Below, piece by piece: positions 17,489 through 25,302 of a stretch of DNA of 64,000 bases. Every line of letters begins with the position of its first letter. Within the stretch, counting starts at the first letter, position 1. Under the pieces are notes generated by a model. That model did not search any database, was not told the DNA's origin, and saw only the letters and a list, made by a program, of their open reading frames with translations. Position numbers and translations under genes: made by a program. Source of the stretch: Bacillus wiedmannii (GTDB lineage Bacteria > Bacillota > Bacilli > Bacillales > Bacillaceae_G); NCBI RefSeq assembly GCF_001583695.1, contig NZ_LOBC01000013.1, forward strand, positions 1-64,000. The letters run 5' to 3'.

Positions 17489-17505
17489 ACTTACATAAGG
17501 TAAGT
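17489..17505. promoter_or_regulatory. Putative repressor operator at azoreductase start site
   Basis: ACTTAC-ATAAG-GTAAGT, a perfect inverted repeat abutting the -10 box and covering the expected transcription start. Related half-sites ACTTACGAAA lie upstream of -35 (about 17431). MarR/DUF24 regulators such as YodB control azoreductases in B. subtilis through TACT/AGTA-rich palindromes; the identity of the regulator is inferred. Confidence 0.6.
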
Positions 17506-17567
17506 TATTTACTTTCGAAATATAAATCTCAAATTAAAGATAAAATGTGTAAAAGGGAGAGAATACA

Positions 17568-18203
17568 ATGACAAAAGTACTATTTATTACAGCAAATCCA
17601 AATTCAGCAGAAGGTTCTTTCGGAGTGGCAGTAGGGGAAGCTTTCATCGAGGCTTATAAAAACGAACATCCACAAGACGAAGTTGTAACAATTGATTTAT
17701 TCAACACTACAGTCCCAGTAATCGATGCAGATGTATTCGCTGCTTGGGGTAAATTTGCAGCAGGTGAAGGTTTTGAAACTTTAACTGAAGTTCAACAACA
17801 AAAAGTTGCAGCAATGAACACAAACTTAGAAACATTTATGCATGCAGATCGTTATGTATTCGTAACTCCAATGTGGAACTTTAGCTATCCACCAGTAGTA
17901 AAAGCATACTTAGATAACTTAGCAATCGCAGGTAAAACATTCAAGTATACTGAAAATGGTCCAGTTGGCTTATTAGAAGGCAAAAAAGCACTTCATATTC
18001 AAGCAACAGGTGGCGTTTATTCTGAAGGAGCATACGCAGCTGTAGACTTCGGCCGCAATCACTTAAAAACAGTATTAGGATTCATCGGTGTAAATGAAAC
18101 TGAATACATTGCAGTTGAAGGTATGAATGCAAACCCTGAAAAAGCACCAGAAATTAAAGAAGCAGCAATTGCTAATGCTCGTGAATTAGCAAAACGTTTC
18201 TAA
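17568..18203 (+). CDS. azoR: FMN-dependent NADH-azoreductase
   Basis: A 211-aa flavodoxin-like homodimeric oxidoreductase that reduces quinones and azo compounds with NADH. Family features: TKVLFITANPNS with the FMN phosphate-binding loop, YVFVTPMWNFSYPPVVKAYLDN (shown here only as the TPMWNFSYP flavin motif, about residues 102-110), and IQATGGVYS. Codon use is rich in highly expressed type codons. The strong promoter and palindrome upstream indicate an inducible thiol/quinone stress gene. The terminator at 18216 closes it. Confidence 0.93.
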   Translation: MTKVLFITANPNSAEGSFGVAVGEAFIEAYKNEHPQDEVVTIDLFNTTVPVIDADVFAAWGKFAAGEGFETLTEVQQQKVAAMNTNLETFMHADRYVFVTPMWNFSYPPVVKAYLDNLAIAGKTFKYTENGPVGLLEGKKALHIQATGGVYSEGAYAAVDFGRNHLKTVLGFIGVNETEYIAVEGMNANPEKAPEIKEAAIANARELAKRF

Positions 18204-18215
18204 TATAGAATACTT

Positions 18216-18252
18216 AAAAATGTCCAAGCACTTGCTGTTTGGACATTTTTTC
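18216..18252 (+). terminator. Terminator after azoR
   Basis: AAAATGTCCAA pairs with TTTGGACATTTT, then T-run. Confidence 0.9.
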
Positions 18253-18314
18253 TTCTTTTTCCTTCGTTTGTCTAGTATAATGAAGGTCGGAATGATAATA
18301 GGTGGGGGTTCTGT

Positions 18315-19034
18315 ATGATTCAAACGTTTTTTAAAATCTTTTATTTAATTTTAATCGTAATTGCGATTACACCGAGAATGTGGCGTCTGAAAAGACAAGT
18401 AAATACGATGTCGCCACAAGAAAAAGATAATGTTGTGTATAAAACGACAAATTGGTTTGGTAAGAAAATGGTACGTGTAGCTGGTGGGGCAATTGAAGTA
18501 AATGGTCTGGAAAATGTTCCAAAAGATAAGCCGGTACTAGTTGTAAGTAATCATCAGAGTAATATGGATATTCCTGTTTTACTAGGTTACTTAAATAAAC
18601 CAATTGGATTTGTTTCAAAAGCAGAGATTAAGAAGTTTCCAGTTGTACCAACTTGGATGGAACTTATGAATTGTGTATTTATGGTTCGTAATGATCGTCG
18701 TCAATCTCTTCAAGCGATTAAAGATGGAATTGAGCTGTTAAAGAACGGGCATTCTATCGTAATCTTCCCAGAAGGGACGAGAAGTAAGGGTGGCGAAATT
18801 GGAGAGTTTAAGGCTGGGAGTTTTCACCTTGCAGTAAAGTCAGGTGTAGCAATCTTACCTGTAACGTTAGATGGGACATATAAAATGTTTGAAGCGAATG
18901 GAAACCGTATGAAACCAGCTCATGCAACAGTAACAATTTCTAAGCCGATTACACCTGAAGAGTATGCGAATATGGATATTAAAGAATTAACGAAGCATAC
19001 ACAGGATGTTATCGCATCACAATTACATAAGTAA
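18315..19034 (+). CDS. plsC: 1-acyl-sn-glycerol-3-phosphate acyltransferase
   Basis: A 239-aa PlsC-type acyltransferase making phosphatidic acid from lysophosphatidic acid at the membrane. One N-terminal transmembrane segment (FKIFYLILIVIAITPRMW) precedes the catalytic NHQSNMD box (HX4D, about residues 78-84) and the substrate-binding FPEGTRSKGG (about 154-163). The start ATG follows AGGTGGGGG. Single gene, convergent with hemolysin III, sharing a terminator. Confidence 0.93.
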   Translation: MIQTFFKIFYLILIVIAITPRMWRLKRQVNTMSPQEKDNVVYKTTNWFGKKMVRVAGGAIEVNGLENVPKDKPVLVVSNHQSNMDIPVLLGYLNKPIGFVSKAEIKKFPVVPTWMELMNCVFMVRNDRRQSLQAIKDGIELLKNGHSIVIFPEGTRSKGGEIGEFKAGSFHLAVKSGVAILPVTLDGTYKMFEANGNRMKPAHATVTISKPITPEEYANMDIKELTKHTQDVIASQLHK

Positions 19035-19074
19035 TAAAAAAGGTTTCAGCTTAATATAAGCTGAAACCTTTTTT
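19035..19074. terminator. Bidirectional terminator plsC / hlyIII
   Basis: AAAAAGGTTTCAGCTT pairs perfectly with AAGCTGAAACCTTTTT around AATAT. Confidence 0.93.
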
Positions 19075-19729
19075 ATGCTGTAGGTAAGACATAAAAGAGT
19101 ACGCAGAAGAACATCATCGCACTACCACCTAAAACGAAAAGATGCCAAATGGCATGATTGAAAGGTAACTTTTCCCAAAGGAAGAATATAGCCCCTACAG
19201 AATATAAAATTCCACCTGCTAAAAGTAGTGAAAAACCATGTCCAGTTAGATTTTCATAAAGTGGTTTAATAGCAACGATTATGAGCCATCCCATTATGAT
19301 ATAGCATAATGTTGATGCCTTAATAAAGCGACGTACAAAGAAAATTTTGAAGATGATACCTCCGAGTGCTAGTGTCCATATAATAGCGAGTAACGTCCAG
19401 CCTAATGGTCCGCGAAGCGTAATAAGTAAAAAAGGAGTATATGTGCCAGCGATTAATAAATAAATGGCTGAGTGATCTAGTATAGTAAATAATTTTTCTA
19501 CTTTTGGATGATGAATGCTATGTAACAAGGTCGAAAACAAGTACAGTAAAAACATGCTTACACCATAAACCGTAAATGCAACTACAGCAGATGCGGTACC
19601 ATGCTTAGAGGCATGAATAATTAATATAATTAAGGCAGGGATGCTTAAAATGGCACCGATACCATGTGTAATTGCATTTGCAATTTCTTCTTTCACAAAA
19701 TGCGTCATTCGTGTCATTTTTTCAGTCAT
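19073..19729 (-). CDS. hlyIII: Hemolysin III family membrane protein
   Basis: A 218-aa, seven-transmembrane protein of the HlyIII/PAQR (adipoQ receptor-like) family. The family's putative zinc ligands appear as EIANAITHGIG, STLLHSIHH, and FNHAIWHLFV near the C-terminus. B. cereus hemolysin III was described as a pore-forming hemolysin when produced in E. coli, but its native function is unclear and may be enzymatic (CREST hydrolase superfamily). ATG 19729 is chosen with AGAAAGGATT upstream; the longer frame lacks a ribosome site. Confidence 0.9.
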   Translation of the reverse strand: MTEKMTRMTHFVKEEIANAITHGIGAILSIPALIILIIHASKHGTASAVVAFTVYGVSMFLLYLFSTLLHSIHHPKVEKLFTILDHSAIYLLIAGTYTPFLLITLRGPLGWTLLAIIWTLALGGIIFKIFFVRRFIKASTLCYIIMGWLIIVAIKPLYENLTGHGFSLLLAGGILYSVGAIFFLWEKLPFNHAIWHLFVLGGSAMMFFCVLFYVLPTA

Positions 19730-19942
19730 AATGCAAATCCTTTCTACTATCATAAAATAATATGTCATTTCCCTTACCATATCATACACAAGGGCAATAG
19801 AAAATGAAATTTGTATAATTGATTATATTTTTGAATTTTTTTGACAAAAGGCAATGGATTTGTTGACGTTTTCAAACTTTTTTGACAAAATAAAATTATG
19901 CAATAGTAGGACAAGGAATCTACTAATAAAGGGGATGGAGAA

Positions 19943-20128
19943 ATGTTTTCAAATATTGGCTTTCCAGGATTAATTTTAATTTTAGTAGCTGTACTCATTT
20001 TGTTTGGGCCGAAAAAATTGCCAGAAATCGGAAAGGCTTTAGGGGAAACGTTAAAAGAATTCAAAAAATCAACGAAAGAATTGACTGATGATGCATTTCA
20101 AGAGAAGGAAAAGAAAGAAAAAATGTAA
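19943..20128 (+). CDS. tatA: Twin-arginine translocase subunit TatA
   Basis: A 61-aa Tat pore component: short N-terminus, one transmembrane helix ([20 protein letters not shown] contains the helix and FGPKKLPE hinge), an amphipathic helix ([16 protein letters not shown]) and a charged tail. The start ATG follows AAAGGGGATGGAG. It is 42 bp upstream of tatC; together they form a minimal TatAC system of the Gram-positive type, exporting folded proteins. The Tat substrates are not in this window. Confidence 0.95.
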
Positions 20129-20170
20129 TGAATTTTCCTCGAAATGGATAAATAAAGTGTGGTGAACGAG

Positions 20171-20914
20171 ATGGAAGATCGGGAAATGAGCGTAGTAGAA
20201 CATATTGTTGAGCTTCGCAAACGAGTAATATATACAGTACTATCCTTTGTCCTATTTTTAATTATCGGATTTACTTTTACGAAGGATATTTATTTTTGGC
20301 TAGTAAAAGATTTACCAATGAAATTAACTGTTCTCGGTCCAAGTGATGTATTATGGATTTTTTTCTCGATTGCTACAGTATTTGCTATCGTTTGTACAAT
20401 TCCTTTTGCTGCTATACAAATTTGGTTATTTGTAAAACCGGGTTTACATCCAAATGAACAAAAAATGACAGTAATGTATATACCGGTATTGTCTATATTA
20501 TTTATTGCAGGTTTATGTTTTGGATATTTCGTTGTAATGCCGTTTTTATTTCATTTTTTAACTACGATAGGTAATGAAATGTTTAATACGATGTTTACGA
20601 CAGAAAAGTATTTTCATTTTGTTCTTAATTTAACAGTTCCATTTGCTGTAATTTTTGAATTACCTGTAGTTGTCATGTTTTTAACGAGTATTGGACTGTT
20701 AACGGCGGAATTGCTAATAAAAATAAGAAGGTATGCTTACGTAGCATTGATTATCATTGCATCGTGTATATCACCGCCGGATTTTTTATCACATAGTTTA
20801 GTAGCGGTACCACTTATTTGTATTTATGAAATTAGTATCGCTTTATCAAAGATTGTCAGTAAGCGGAAAAAGAAAAGAGAAGAAGAAATACAGTCGAAAA
20901 GTGCCTCGTTATAA
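20171..20914 (+). CDS. tatC: Twin-arginine translocase subunit TatC
   Basis: A 247-aa, six-transmembrane receptor of the Tat pathway that binds RR signal peptides. Conserved VVEHIVELRKRVIYT near the N-terminus and the FELPVV glutamate in the fourth segment are present, as is CISPPDFLSH. The frame opens at GTG 20159; ATG 20171 is chosen as fitting family N-termini, but GTG 20159/20162 remain possible. Cotranscribed with tatA; the terminator begins inside the last codons. Confidence 0.93.
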   Translation: MEDREMSVVEHIVELRKRVIYTVLSFVLFLIIGFTFTKDIYFWLVKDLPMKLTVLGPSDVLWIFFSIATVFAIVCTIPFAAIQIWLFVKPGLHPNEQKMTVMYIPVLSILFIAGLCFGYFVVMPFLFHFLTTIGNEMFNTMFTTEKYFHFVLNLTVPFAVIFELPVVVMFLTSIGLLTAELLIKIRRYAYVALIIIASCISPPDFLSHSLVAVPLICIYEISIALSKIVSKRKKKREEEIQSKSASL

Positions 20915-20928
20915 AGGCACTTTTTTTA
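20897..20928 (+). terminator. Terminator of tatAC
   Basis: AAAAGTGCC pairs with GGCACTTTT and T-run; overlaps the end of tatC. Confidence 0.88.
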
Positions 20929-21241
20929 TTTATTTGTTATACTTTAGACATAAACGTATACAATATATAGAAGAAAAAAATTATAGAATCTCCAAAATTT
21001 AGACAAACTTTGCGCTTTGCTAAGTTTATACTAAAATTATTAAGCAATATACGGATAACGGGATTCCTGTCTGATCGATATTTAGGACGGAGGATAAATA
21101 GAGTGTAAATCTTCTAACCAAAAGGACTACAGGGATTGACTAAGGATACTTTTGTATTCATAGAAGTCTCCACTTTAAACAACGTGTTATAGCGTAAAGT
21201 AGAGGAAGTTCAAAAATCCAATGAAAAAGAGGATTGATATT
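20929..21241 (+). promoter_or_regulatory. 312-bp leader/intergenic region before DUF2535 gene
   Basis: No gene is seen. The stretch 20950-21080 is AT-rich with possible promoters. Further down it is less AT-rich and has inverted repeats, notably CTCCACTTTA (about 21168) with TAAAGTAGAG (about 21195-21204), and an ACGGGATTCCTGT near-palindrome (about 21058). A GGAGG at about 21091 has no reading frame after it. It could be a structured leader, but it matches no riboswitch I can name. Confidence 0.3.
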
Positions 21242-21493
21242 GTGATTACGAAAAGTTTTTATTTCACTCATTCAACAGGGGATTGTATTAAAATATTCGA
21301 AATCCCTGTCCTACAGGCACAGCATCCATTATCGTTTCTAATTCAGTCTCGTCTTCAATTATTTATTGCAAAAATTCAAAAACAAAAGCACCCAAGATTT
21401 TCGTATTCTTTCCGTGAATATTTGCAAAATTGTTTGAAGTGGAATGATTATTTAAATGTATATAAAACAAATACCCTTGAAAAAAATGCATGA
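21242..21493 (+). CDS. ypmP: DUF2535 family protein, YpmP-like
   Basis: An 83-aa protein of unknown function. The pattern FEIPVLQAQHPLSFLIQSRLQLFI and FSYSFREYLQNCLKW (given here only in part as IPVL...HP, SRLQLFI, YSFREYL, LKWNDYLNVY...LEKNA) fits the DUF2535/YpmP family as I remember it. In B. subtilis ypmP lies next to ypmQ; here a YpmQ-like SCO gene is 2.5 kb downstream. The frame could open at ATG 21221, but AAAGAGGA at 21227-21233 fits GTG 21242, giving the family length of 83 aa. Confidence 0.7.
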   Translation: MITKSFYFTHSTGDCIKIFEIPVLQAQHPLSFLIQSRLQLFIAKIQKQKHPRFSYSFREYLQNCLKWNDYLNVYKTNTLEKNA

Positions 21494-21645
21494 TACAGAG
21501 TATGGACAGGGTTAGTAAACTCTGTCTTTTTCATTTTAGATATAAAAATATAATTAATTTGGTGAAATTTGTTCGAAATTGTTGAAAGCACAGGGAATGC
21601 TAGTATAATAACAAGGAGAGCGTATTGGAAAGGGAAGAATATAAT

Positions 21646-22488
21646 ATGCAAAAAATTAAAATTGTAACAGATTCAACTGCAGATTTAACGCAGGATGTAA
21701 TCGAAAAGTATGGCATTCATGTGCTACCATTATCAATCTCTGTAAATGGACAAACGTATTTAGATCGCGTTGATTTACAACCTGATGAATTTATTGAAGA
21801 AATGATCAAATCAGAGGAATTACCAAAAACATCACAACCGGCAATGGGTACATTTGTAGAAATGTATGACAAGTTAGGTGAAGATGGAAGTGAAGTACTT
21901 TCCATTCATATGACAAGTGGAATGAGTGGTACTGTGGCAACTGCCAATAGTGCTGCATCAATGACCGACACAAAAGTAACAGTTGTTGATTCTCAATTTA
22001 TTACACATGCTTTAGCATATCAAGTAATAGAAGCTGCAAAAATGGCAAATGAAGGACGCTCACTAGAAGAAATTTTAAAACGTGTAGATGAAGTGAGAAA
22101 GAATACTCGTTTATATGTAGTAGTAGATACATTAGAAAATTTAGTGAAGGGTGGGCGTATCGGTAAAGGAAAAGCGTTTATCGGTTCGCTACTTAATATA
22201 AAGCCAATTGCTAGCCTTGAAGATGGTGTTTATAACCCTGTAACGAAAGTGCGTAGCCAAGGTCAAATTGTAAAAACGTTAGCTAAGTTATTTGAGGAAG
22301 ATACAGCTGGAAAAGTTGTAAAAGCTGTTGCAATTCCGCATGCGAAAGCAATTCCTTTAGCTGAAAATGTAAAAGCGGCTGTTGAAAAAGTGAGTGGATT
22401 TGCTCAATCAGAAATTTTCTTTACAACGCCTATTATTAGTACTCATACAGGTCCAGGTGCAATTGGATTTATGTATTTAGCAGAGTAA
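21646..22488 (+). CDS. DegV family fatty acid-binding protein
   Basis: A 280-aa DegV/FakB-like protein. These bind a fatty acid in the cytoplasm and, with the kinase FakA, present it for phosphorylation. The N-terminal KIVTDSTADL (Asp/Ser motif) and PKTSQPAMGTFVEMYD, SIHMTSGMSGT, and VDSQFITHAL are typical; HTGPGAIGF closes the C-domain. ATG 21646 follows AAGGGAAG. Genomes carry several degV paralogues, so the lipid preference is unknown. Confidence 0.9.
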   Translation: MQKIKIVTDSTADLTQDVIEKYGIHVLPLSISVNGQTYLDRVDLQPDEFIEEMIKSEELPKTSQPAMGTFVEMYDKLGEDGSEVLSIHMTSGMSGTVATANSAASMTDTKVTVVDSQFITHALAYQVIEAAKMANEGRSLEEILKRVDEVRKNTRLYVVVDTLENLVKGGRIGKGKAFIGSLLNIKPIASLEDGVYNPVTKVRSQGQIVKTLAKLFEEDTAGKVVKAVAIPHAKAIPLAENVKAAVEKVSGFAQSEIFFTTPIISTHTGPGAIGFMYLAE

Positions 22489-22489
22489 T

Positions 22490-22529
22490 AAAAAGCTACT
22501 TGAAATGAATTTTCAAGTAGCTTTTTTTT
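22490..22529 (+). terminator. Terminator after degV
   Basis: AAAAAGCTACTTGAAA pairs with TTTCAAGTAGCTTTTT, T-run. Confidence 0.92.
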
Positions 22530-22562
22530 ATGTGAATAGAAAGTAAGAAATAAGAAGGGTTA

Positions 22563-22646
22563 TACAGGCACTCCCGCTAATGATATAGCGAGTCTGTAAA
22601 TATTCATTCATAGAAAACACCCACTGATTAAAGTTTTACTTTATGA
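22563..22646 (+). repeat. Dispersed bcr-type repeat, copy C (short form)
   Basis: Contains a hairpin formed by ACAG...CGCTA with TAGCG...CTGT (22563-22599) and ends ACTGATTAAAG-TTTTACTTTATG, one base different from the other copies. The strand that normally pairs with ACTGATT is absent, so this is a degenerate or shorter member. Confidence 0.7.
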
Positions 22647-22688
22647 TTTTCTATAGTATATGTTGGATATAGAAAATAAGTAGTTACG

Positions 22689-23663
22689 TTATACGTGTAA
22701 TGTTTCAATTTTTTCATTTACTTGCTTACCGTTTGTTGCGTTATTATAAGTAAAGGTTTGGCCTAAAAAGAGTACATGCAGTTGTTCCCACGGTAACATA
22801 CGTAAATTCCAATTATTTCGAAGCCTTGTTACTGCCTCGCGGGGTGTTTCATCGGCGAGGGCAAAAGCTCCGTAATGCATCGGTATAAAGTGTGTAGCGT
22901 TTAAATCTAAATAAGCTTGCACTGCCTCTTCAGGTGAAACATGAGATGCTTTCATAAACCACTCTGGTTCATAAGCGCCAATTGGCATAAGGGCAATATC
23001 AATTGAAAAGCGTCTGCCAATTTCTTTGAAACCTTGGAAATAGCCACTGTCACCACAAAAATAAACGGTTTCTTTCGTTGGTTCATTATTAATAATCCAT
23101 CCACCCCAATGTGATGTATTCATATCAAATAAGGATCTTCTCGTCCAGTGCTGAGCAGGTACGAAGTGAAAGGAAACATCATTAATGATTGTATTTTCCC
23201 ACCAATTATACTCTTCTACACGAGTAAATTTTTTGCGAGTAAATAGTTTTTTCAGTCCAATAGGTACAAGGTATAAAACATCATCATTTAGCTGGCGAAG
23301 CGATGAAAAATCTAAATGATCATAATGACCGTGTGAAATGAGGACAATATCAATTTTAGGTAGTTCTTGTATAGAAAGACCAGGTTCAGTAAGTCTTGGA
23401 ACTAATTTTAATTTAGTAGCCCATACTGGATCTGTTAATATATTCAGCCCATTCGTTTGGATAAGGAATGTGGAATGACCAATCCAAGTTACAGACGTCT
23501 TTTCAAAGTTGTTTTGTAGGAATTTACTTTGTTTAACAGGTGATTGTTCTACTAAAAAAGAAAAATCCTTTTTATTTTGTTTTCGTTCTTTTCGCCAACG
23601 TATAAAGGAACGAATTGATTTTTTTGTACTCACATTATCCATGTTTTCATAACGTTTTGTCAT
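22689..23663 (-). CDS. MBL-fold metallohydrolase, NAPE-PLD-like
   Basis: A 324-aa metallo-beta-lactamase-fold hydrolase. Zinc ligands are SHGHYDHLD (HxHxDH, about residues 108-116), the His in FVPAQHWTRR, the Asp in FCGDSGYF and the His in FIPMHYGAF. WIGHSTFLI and IALMPIGAYEP are typical of the branch that includes N-acyl-phosphatidylethanolamine phospholipase D and UlaG. No signal peptide, so cytoplasmic; the physiological substrate in bacilli is not known. ATG 23663 follows GAGGTGATG. Confidence 0.87.
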   Translation of the reverse strand: MTKRYENMDNVSTKKSIRSFIRWRKERKQNKKDFSFLVEQSPVKQSKFLQNNFEKTSVTWIGHSTFLIQTNGLNILTDPVWATKLKLVPRLTEPGLSIQELPKIDIVLISHGHYDHLDFSSLRQLNDDVLYLVPIGLKKLFTRKKFTRVEEYNWWENTIINDVSFHFVPAQHWTRRSLFDMNTSHWGGWIINNEPTKETVYFCGDSGYFQGFKEIGRRFSIDIALMPIGAYEPEWFMKASHVSPEEAVQAYLDLNATHFIPMHYGAFALADETPREAVTRLRNNWNLRMLPWEQLHVLFLGQTFTYNNATNGKQVNEKIETLHV

Positions 23664-23945
23664 GAACATCACCTCATTTAAAATCGTTGTAATTGTATTG
23701 TACCGAAATGTTGTTAAGGAATACAGTGTATAACATGGATGAATGTTTAAGGAATTGTTAAAAAATAGGGGGATGCGTTTACAAAAGTAACAATAAAATT
23801 AGTTTTGCAACTTCTATTTAGAGAAATAATAGTAAAAAAATAAATTTTGTCTAGTAATTGGCTTGAAATAAAGAAGTAACATACGTAAATTCGTACGATT
23901 TCGTGAACAAATGTAGTAAACAATTTTCTCGTAGTGTTAACTTTT

Positions 23946-23962
23946 GTTATGATAAACATAAC
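23946..23962. promoter_or_regulatory. Palindrome at SCO gene promoter
   Basis: GTTATG-ATAAA-CATAAC, overlapping a possible -10 box TATGAT, 37 bp before the ypmQ-like gene. It may be an operator. The remaining 300 bp of this gap shows AT-rich sequence without a gene. Confidence 0.35.
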
Positions 23963-23998
23963 CTATTTAAATTTAGGATAGAGAAAAGAGGTTTATAA

Positions 23999-24586
23999 AT
24001 GAAGCGTTATCAAAAAATAATTGGTCTTATGGTTGTATTTTGTCTCTTTGTACTTGCTGGATGTAGTGGATCGGGTTCAAAGCTTCGTAAACCATTGAAT
24101 TGGGATTTAGAAACTTTCCAATTTACAAATCAAGATGGAAAGTCATTTGGTACAAAAGATTTAAAAGGGAAAGTTTGGGTTGCAGATTTTATGTTCACAA
24201 ATTGTCAAACAGTTTGTCCACCAATGACTGCAAATATGGCCAAGCTGCAAAAGATGGCAAAAGAAGAGAAGATAGACGTTCAGTTTGTTTCATTTAGTGT
24301 AGATCCAGACCTTGATAAGCCGGAAAATCTGAAAGCTTTTATTCAAAAGTTTACAGAGGATACTAGTAACTGGAATTTATTAACGGGATATTCGTTAGAA
24401 GATATTACGAAGTTTTCAAAAGATAATTTCCAATCACTTGTAGATAAGCCGGAGAATGGTCAGGTCATGCATGGTACATCATTTTATTTAATTGATCAAA
24501 ACGGAAAAGTAATGAAAAAGTATAGTGGCATTAGTAATACGCCATACGAAGACATTATACGTGATATGAAGCGATTAGTGGATTGA
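23999..24586 (+). CDS. ypmQ: SCO1/SenC-family lipoprotein, YpmQ-like
   Basis: A 195-aa thioredoxin-fold lipoprotein. The lipobox is LAGC (Cys22). The copper/thiol motif NCQTVCPP (CxxxC, about residues 64-70) and the distal His in VMHGTSFYL (about 158) are those of Sco proteins, which metallate or reduce the CuA site of cytochrome oxidase outside the membrane. Synteny with YpmP supports the YpmQ name; B. subtilis also has YpmQ as its Sco protein required for caa3 oxidase. Ends at a strong terminator. Confidence 0.9.
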   Translation: MKRYQKIIGLMVVFCLFVLAGCSGSGSKLRKPLNWDLETFQFTNQDGKSFGTKDLKGKVWVADFMFTNCQTVCPPMTANMAKLQKMAKEEKIDVQFVSFSVDPDLDKPENLKAFIQKFTEDTSNWNLLTGYSLEDITKFSKDNFQSLVDKPENGQVMHGTSFYLIDQNGKVMKKYSGISNTPYEDIIRDMKRLVD

Positions 24587-24587
24587 A

Positions 24588-24617
24588 AATAAGGGTGCAT
24601 AGCACCCTTATTTTTTT
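24588..24617. terminator. Bidirectional terminator ypmQ / hsp20
   Basis: AATAAGGGTGC-ATA-GCACCCTTATT and T-run. Confidence 0.92.
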
Positions 24618-24620
24618 GCA

Positions 24621-25085
24621 TTAGTCTATGGATAAAATGTCATGTTGTTGTGGAAGTTTTGGTGCCCGAATTTCTAACACGCCGTTTTGATACGAAGCTT
24701 TCGCTGCTTTTTTATTAATTGAGTACGGTAATTTAATCAATCTTGATGCTTCTGAAATGGAACGTTCTCGGCGATAATAGTTATGAGATGTTTCTTCATC
24801 TGCTTCTTCTAGTATCTCTTCTTTTACAGAGACCTTTAAGTATTCAGTTTGTATTTCAATTTGAATTTGTTCTTTTTGGATACCCGGCAGTTCAGCTGTA
24901 ACTACAAGCTCTTCACCAACTTCATATAAATCTACAGGGAATGTTAATAAACGGTTTCCTTTTTGGAAAAAATGATTTAAATCAGCGATTACATTGCGAA
25001 GTGGTGTTTGCTCGAAGAAATCATCAATTTGCTTTAAATAATTGCGAACCGGTGGGCGAGAAGAGTCTTTTTTTTCTTCACTCAT
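24621..25085 (-). CDS. Small heat shock protein, Hsp20/alpha-crystallin family
   Basis: A 154-aa chaperone holdase. A short N-arm (about 1-48) precedes the alpha-crystallin domain (about 49-140): FPVDLYEVGEELVVTAELPG with the conserved ELPG, the SISEASRLIKLPYSI region, and ASYQNGVLEIRAPKL with the A-x-x-x-N-G-V-L signature. The C-terminal I-x-I/V anchor is weak (ILSID). No CIRCE element was seen upstream. Start ATG after GGAGGG. Monocistronic. Confidence 0.92.
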   Translation of the reverse strand: MSEEKKDSSRPPVRNYLKQIDDFFEQTPLRNVIADLNHFFQKGNRLLTFPVDLYEVGEELVVTAELPGIQKEQIQIEIQTEYLKVSVKEEILEEADEETSHNYYRRERSISEASRLIKLPYSINKKAAKASYQNGVLEIRAPKLPQQHDILSID

Positions 25086-25302
25086 GGTATTCCCTCCTAG
25101 AAATCAATTTGCAATATCATATGACAAAAGCGGAGAAAGGTGATTGCCTAGTTTTCATGTTTTCATAAAAAATTGTTAAAAATGTGAAATGGAGTGATTT
25201 TTTTATAGTTTTTGGTCGCCATATTCAATTGATTATGCTAGTATAAATAGGGTTGATATAGTAGTATATAGACAGAATGAAAACTGAAAGAGGGTAAGAA
25301 GT

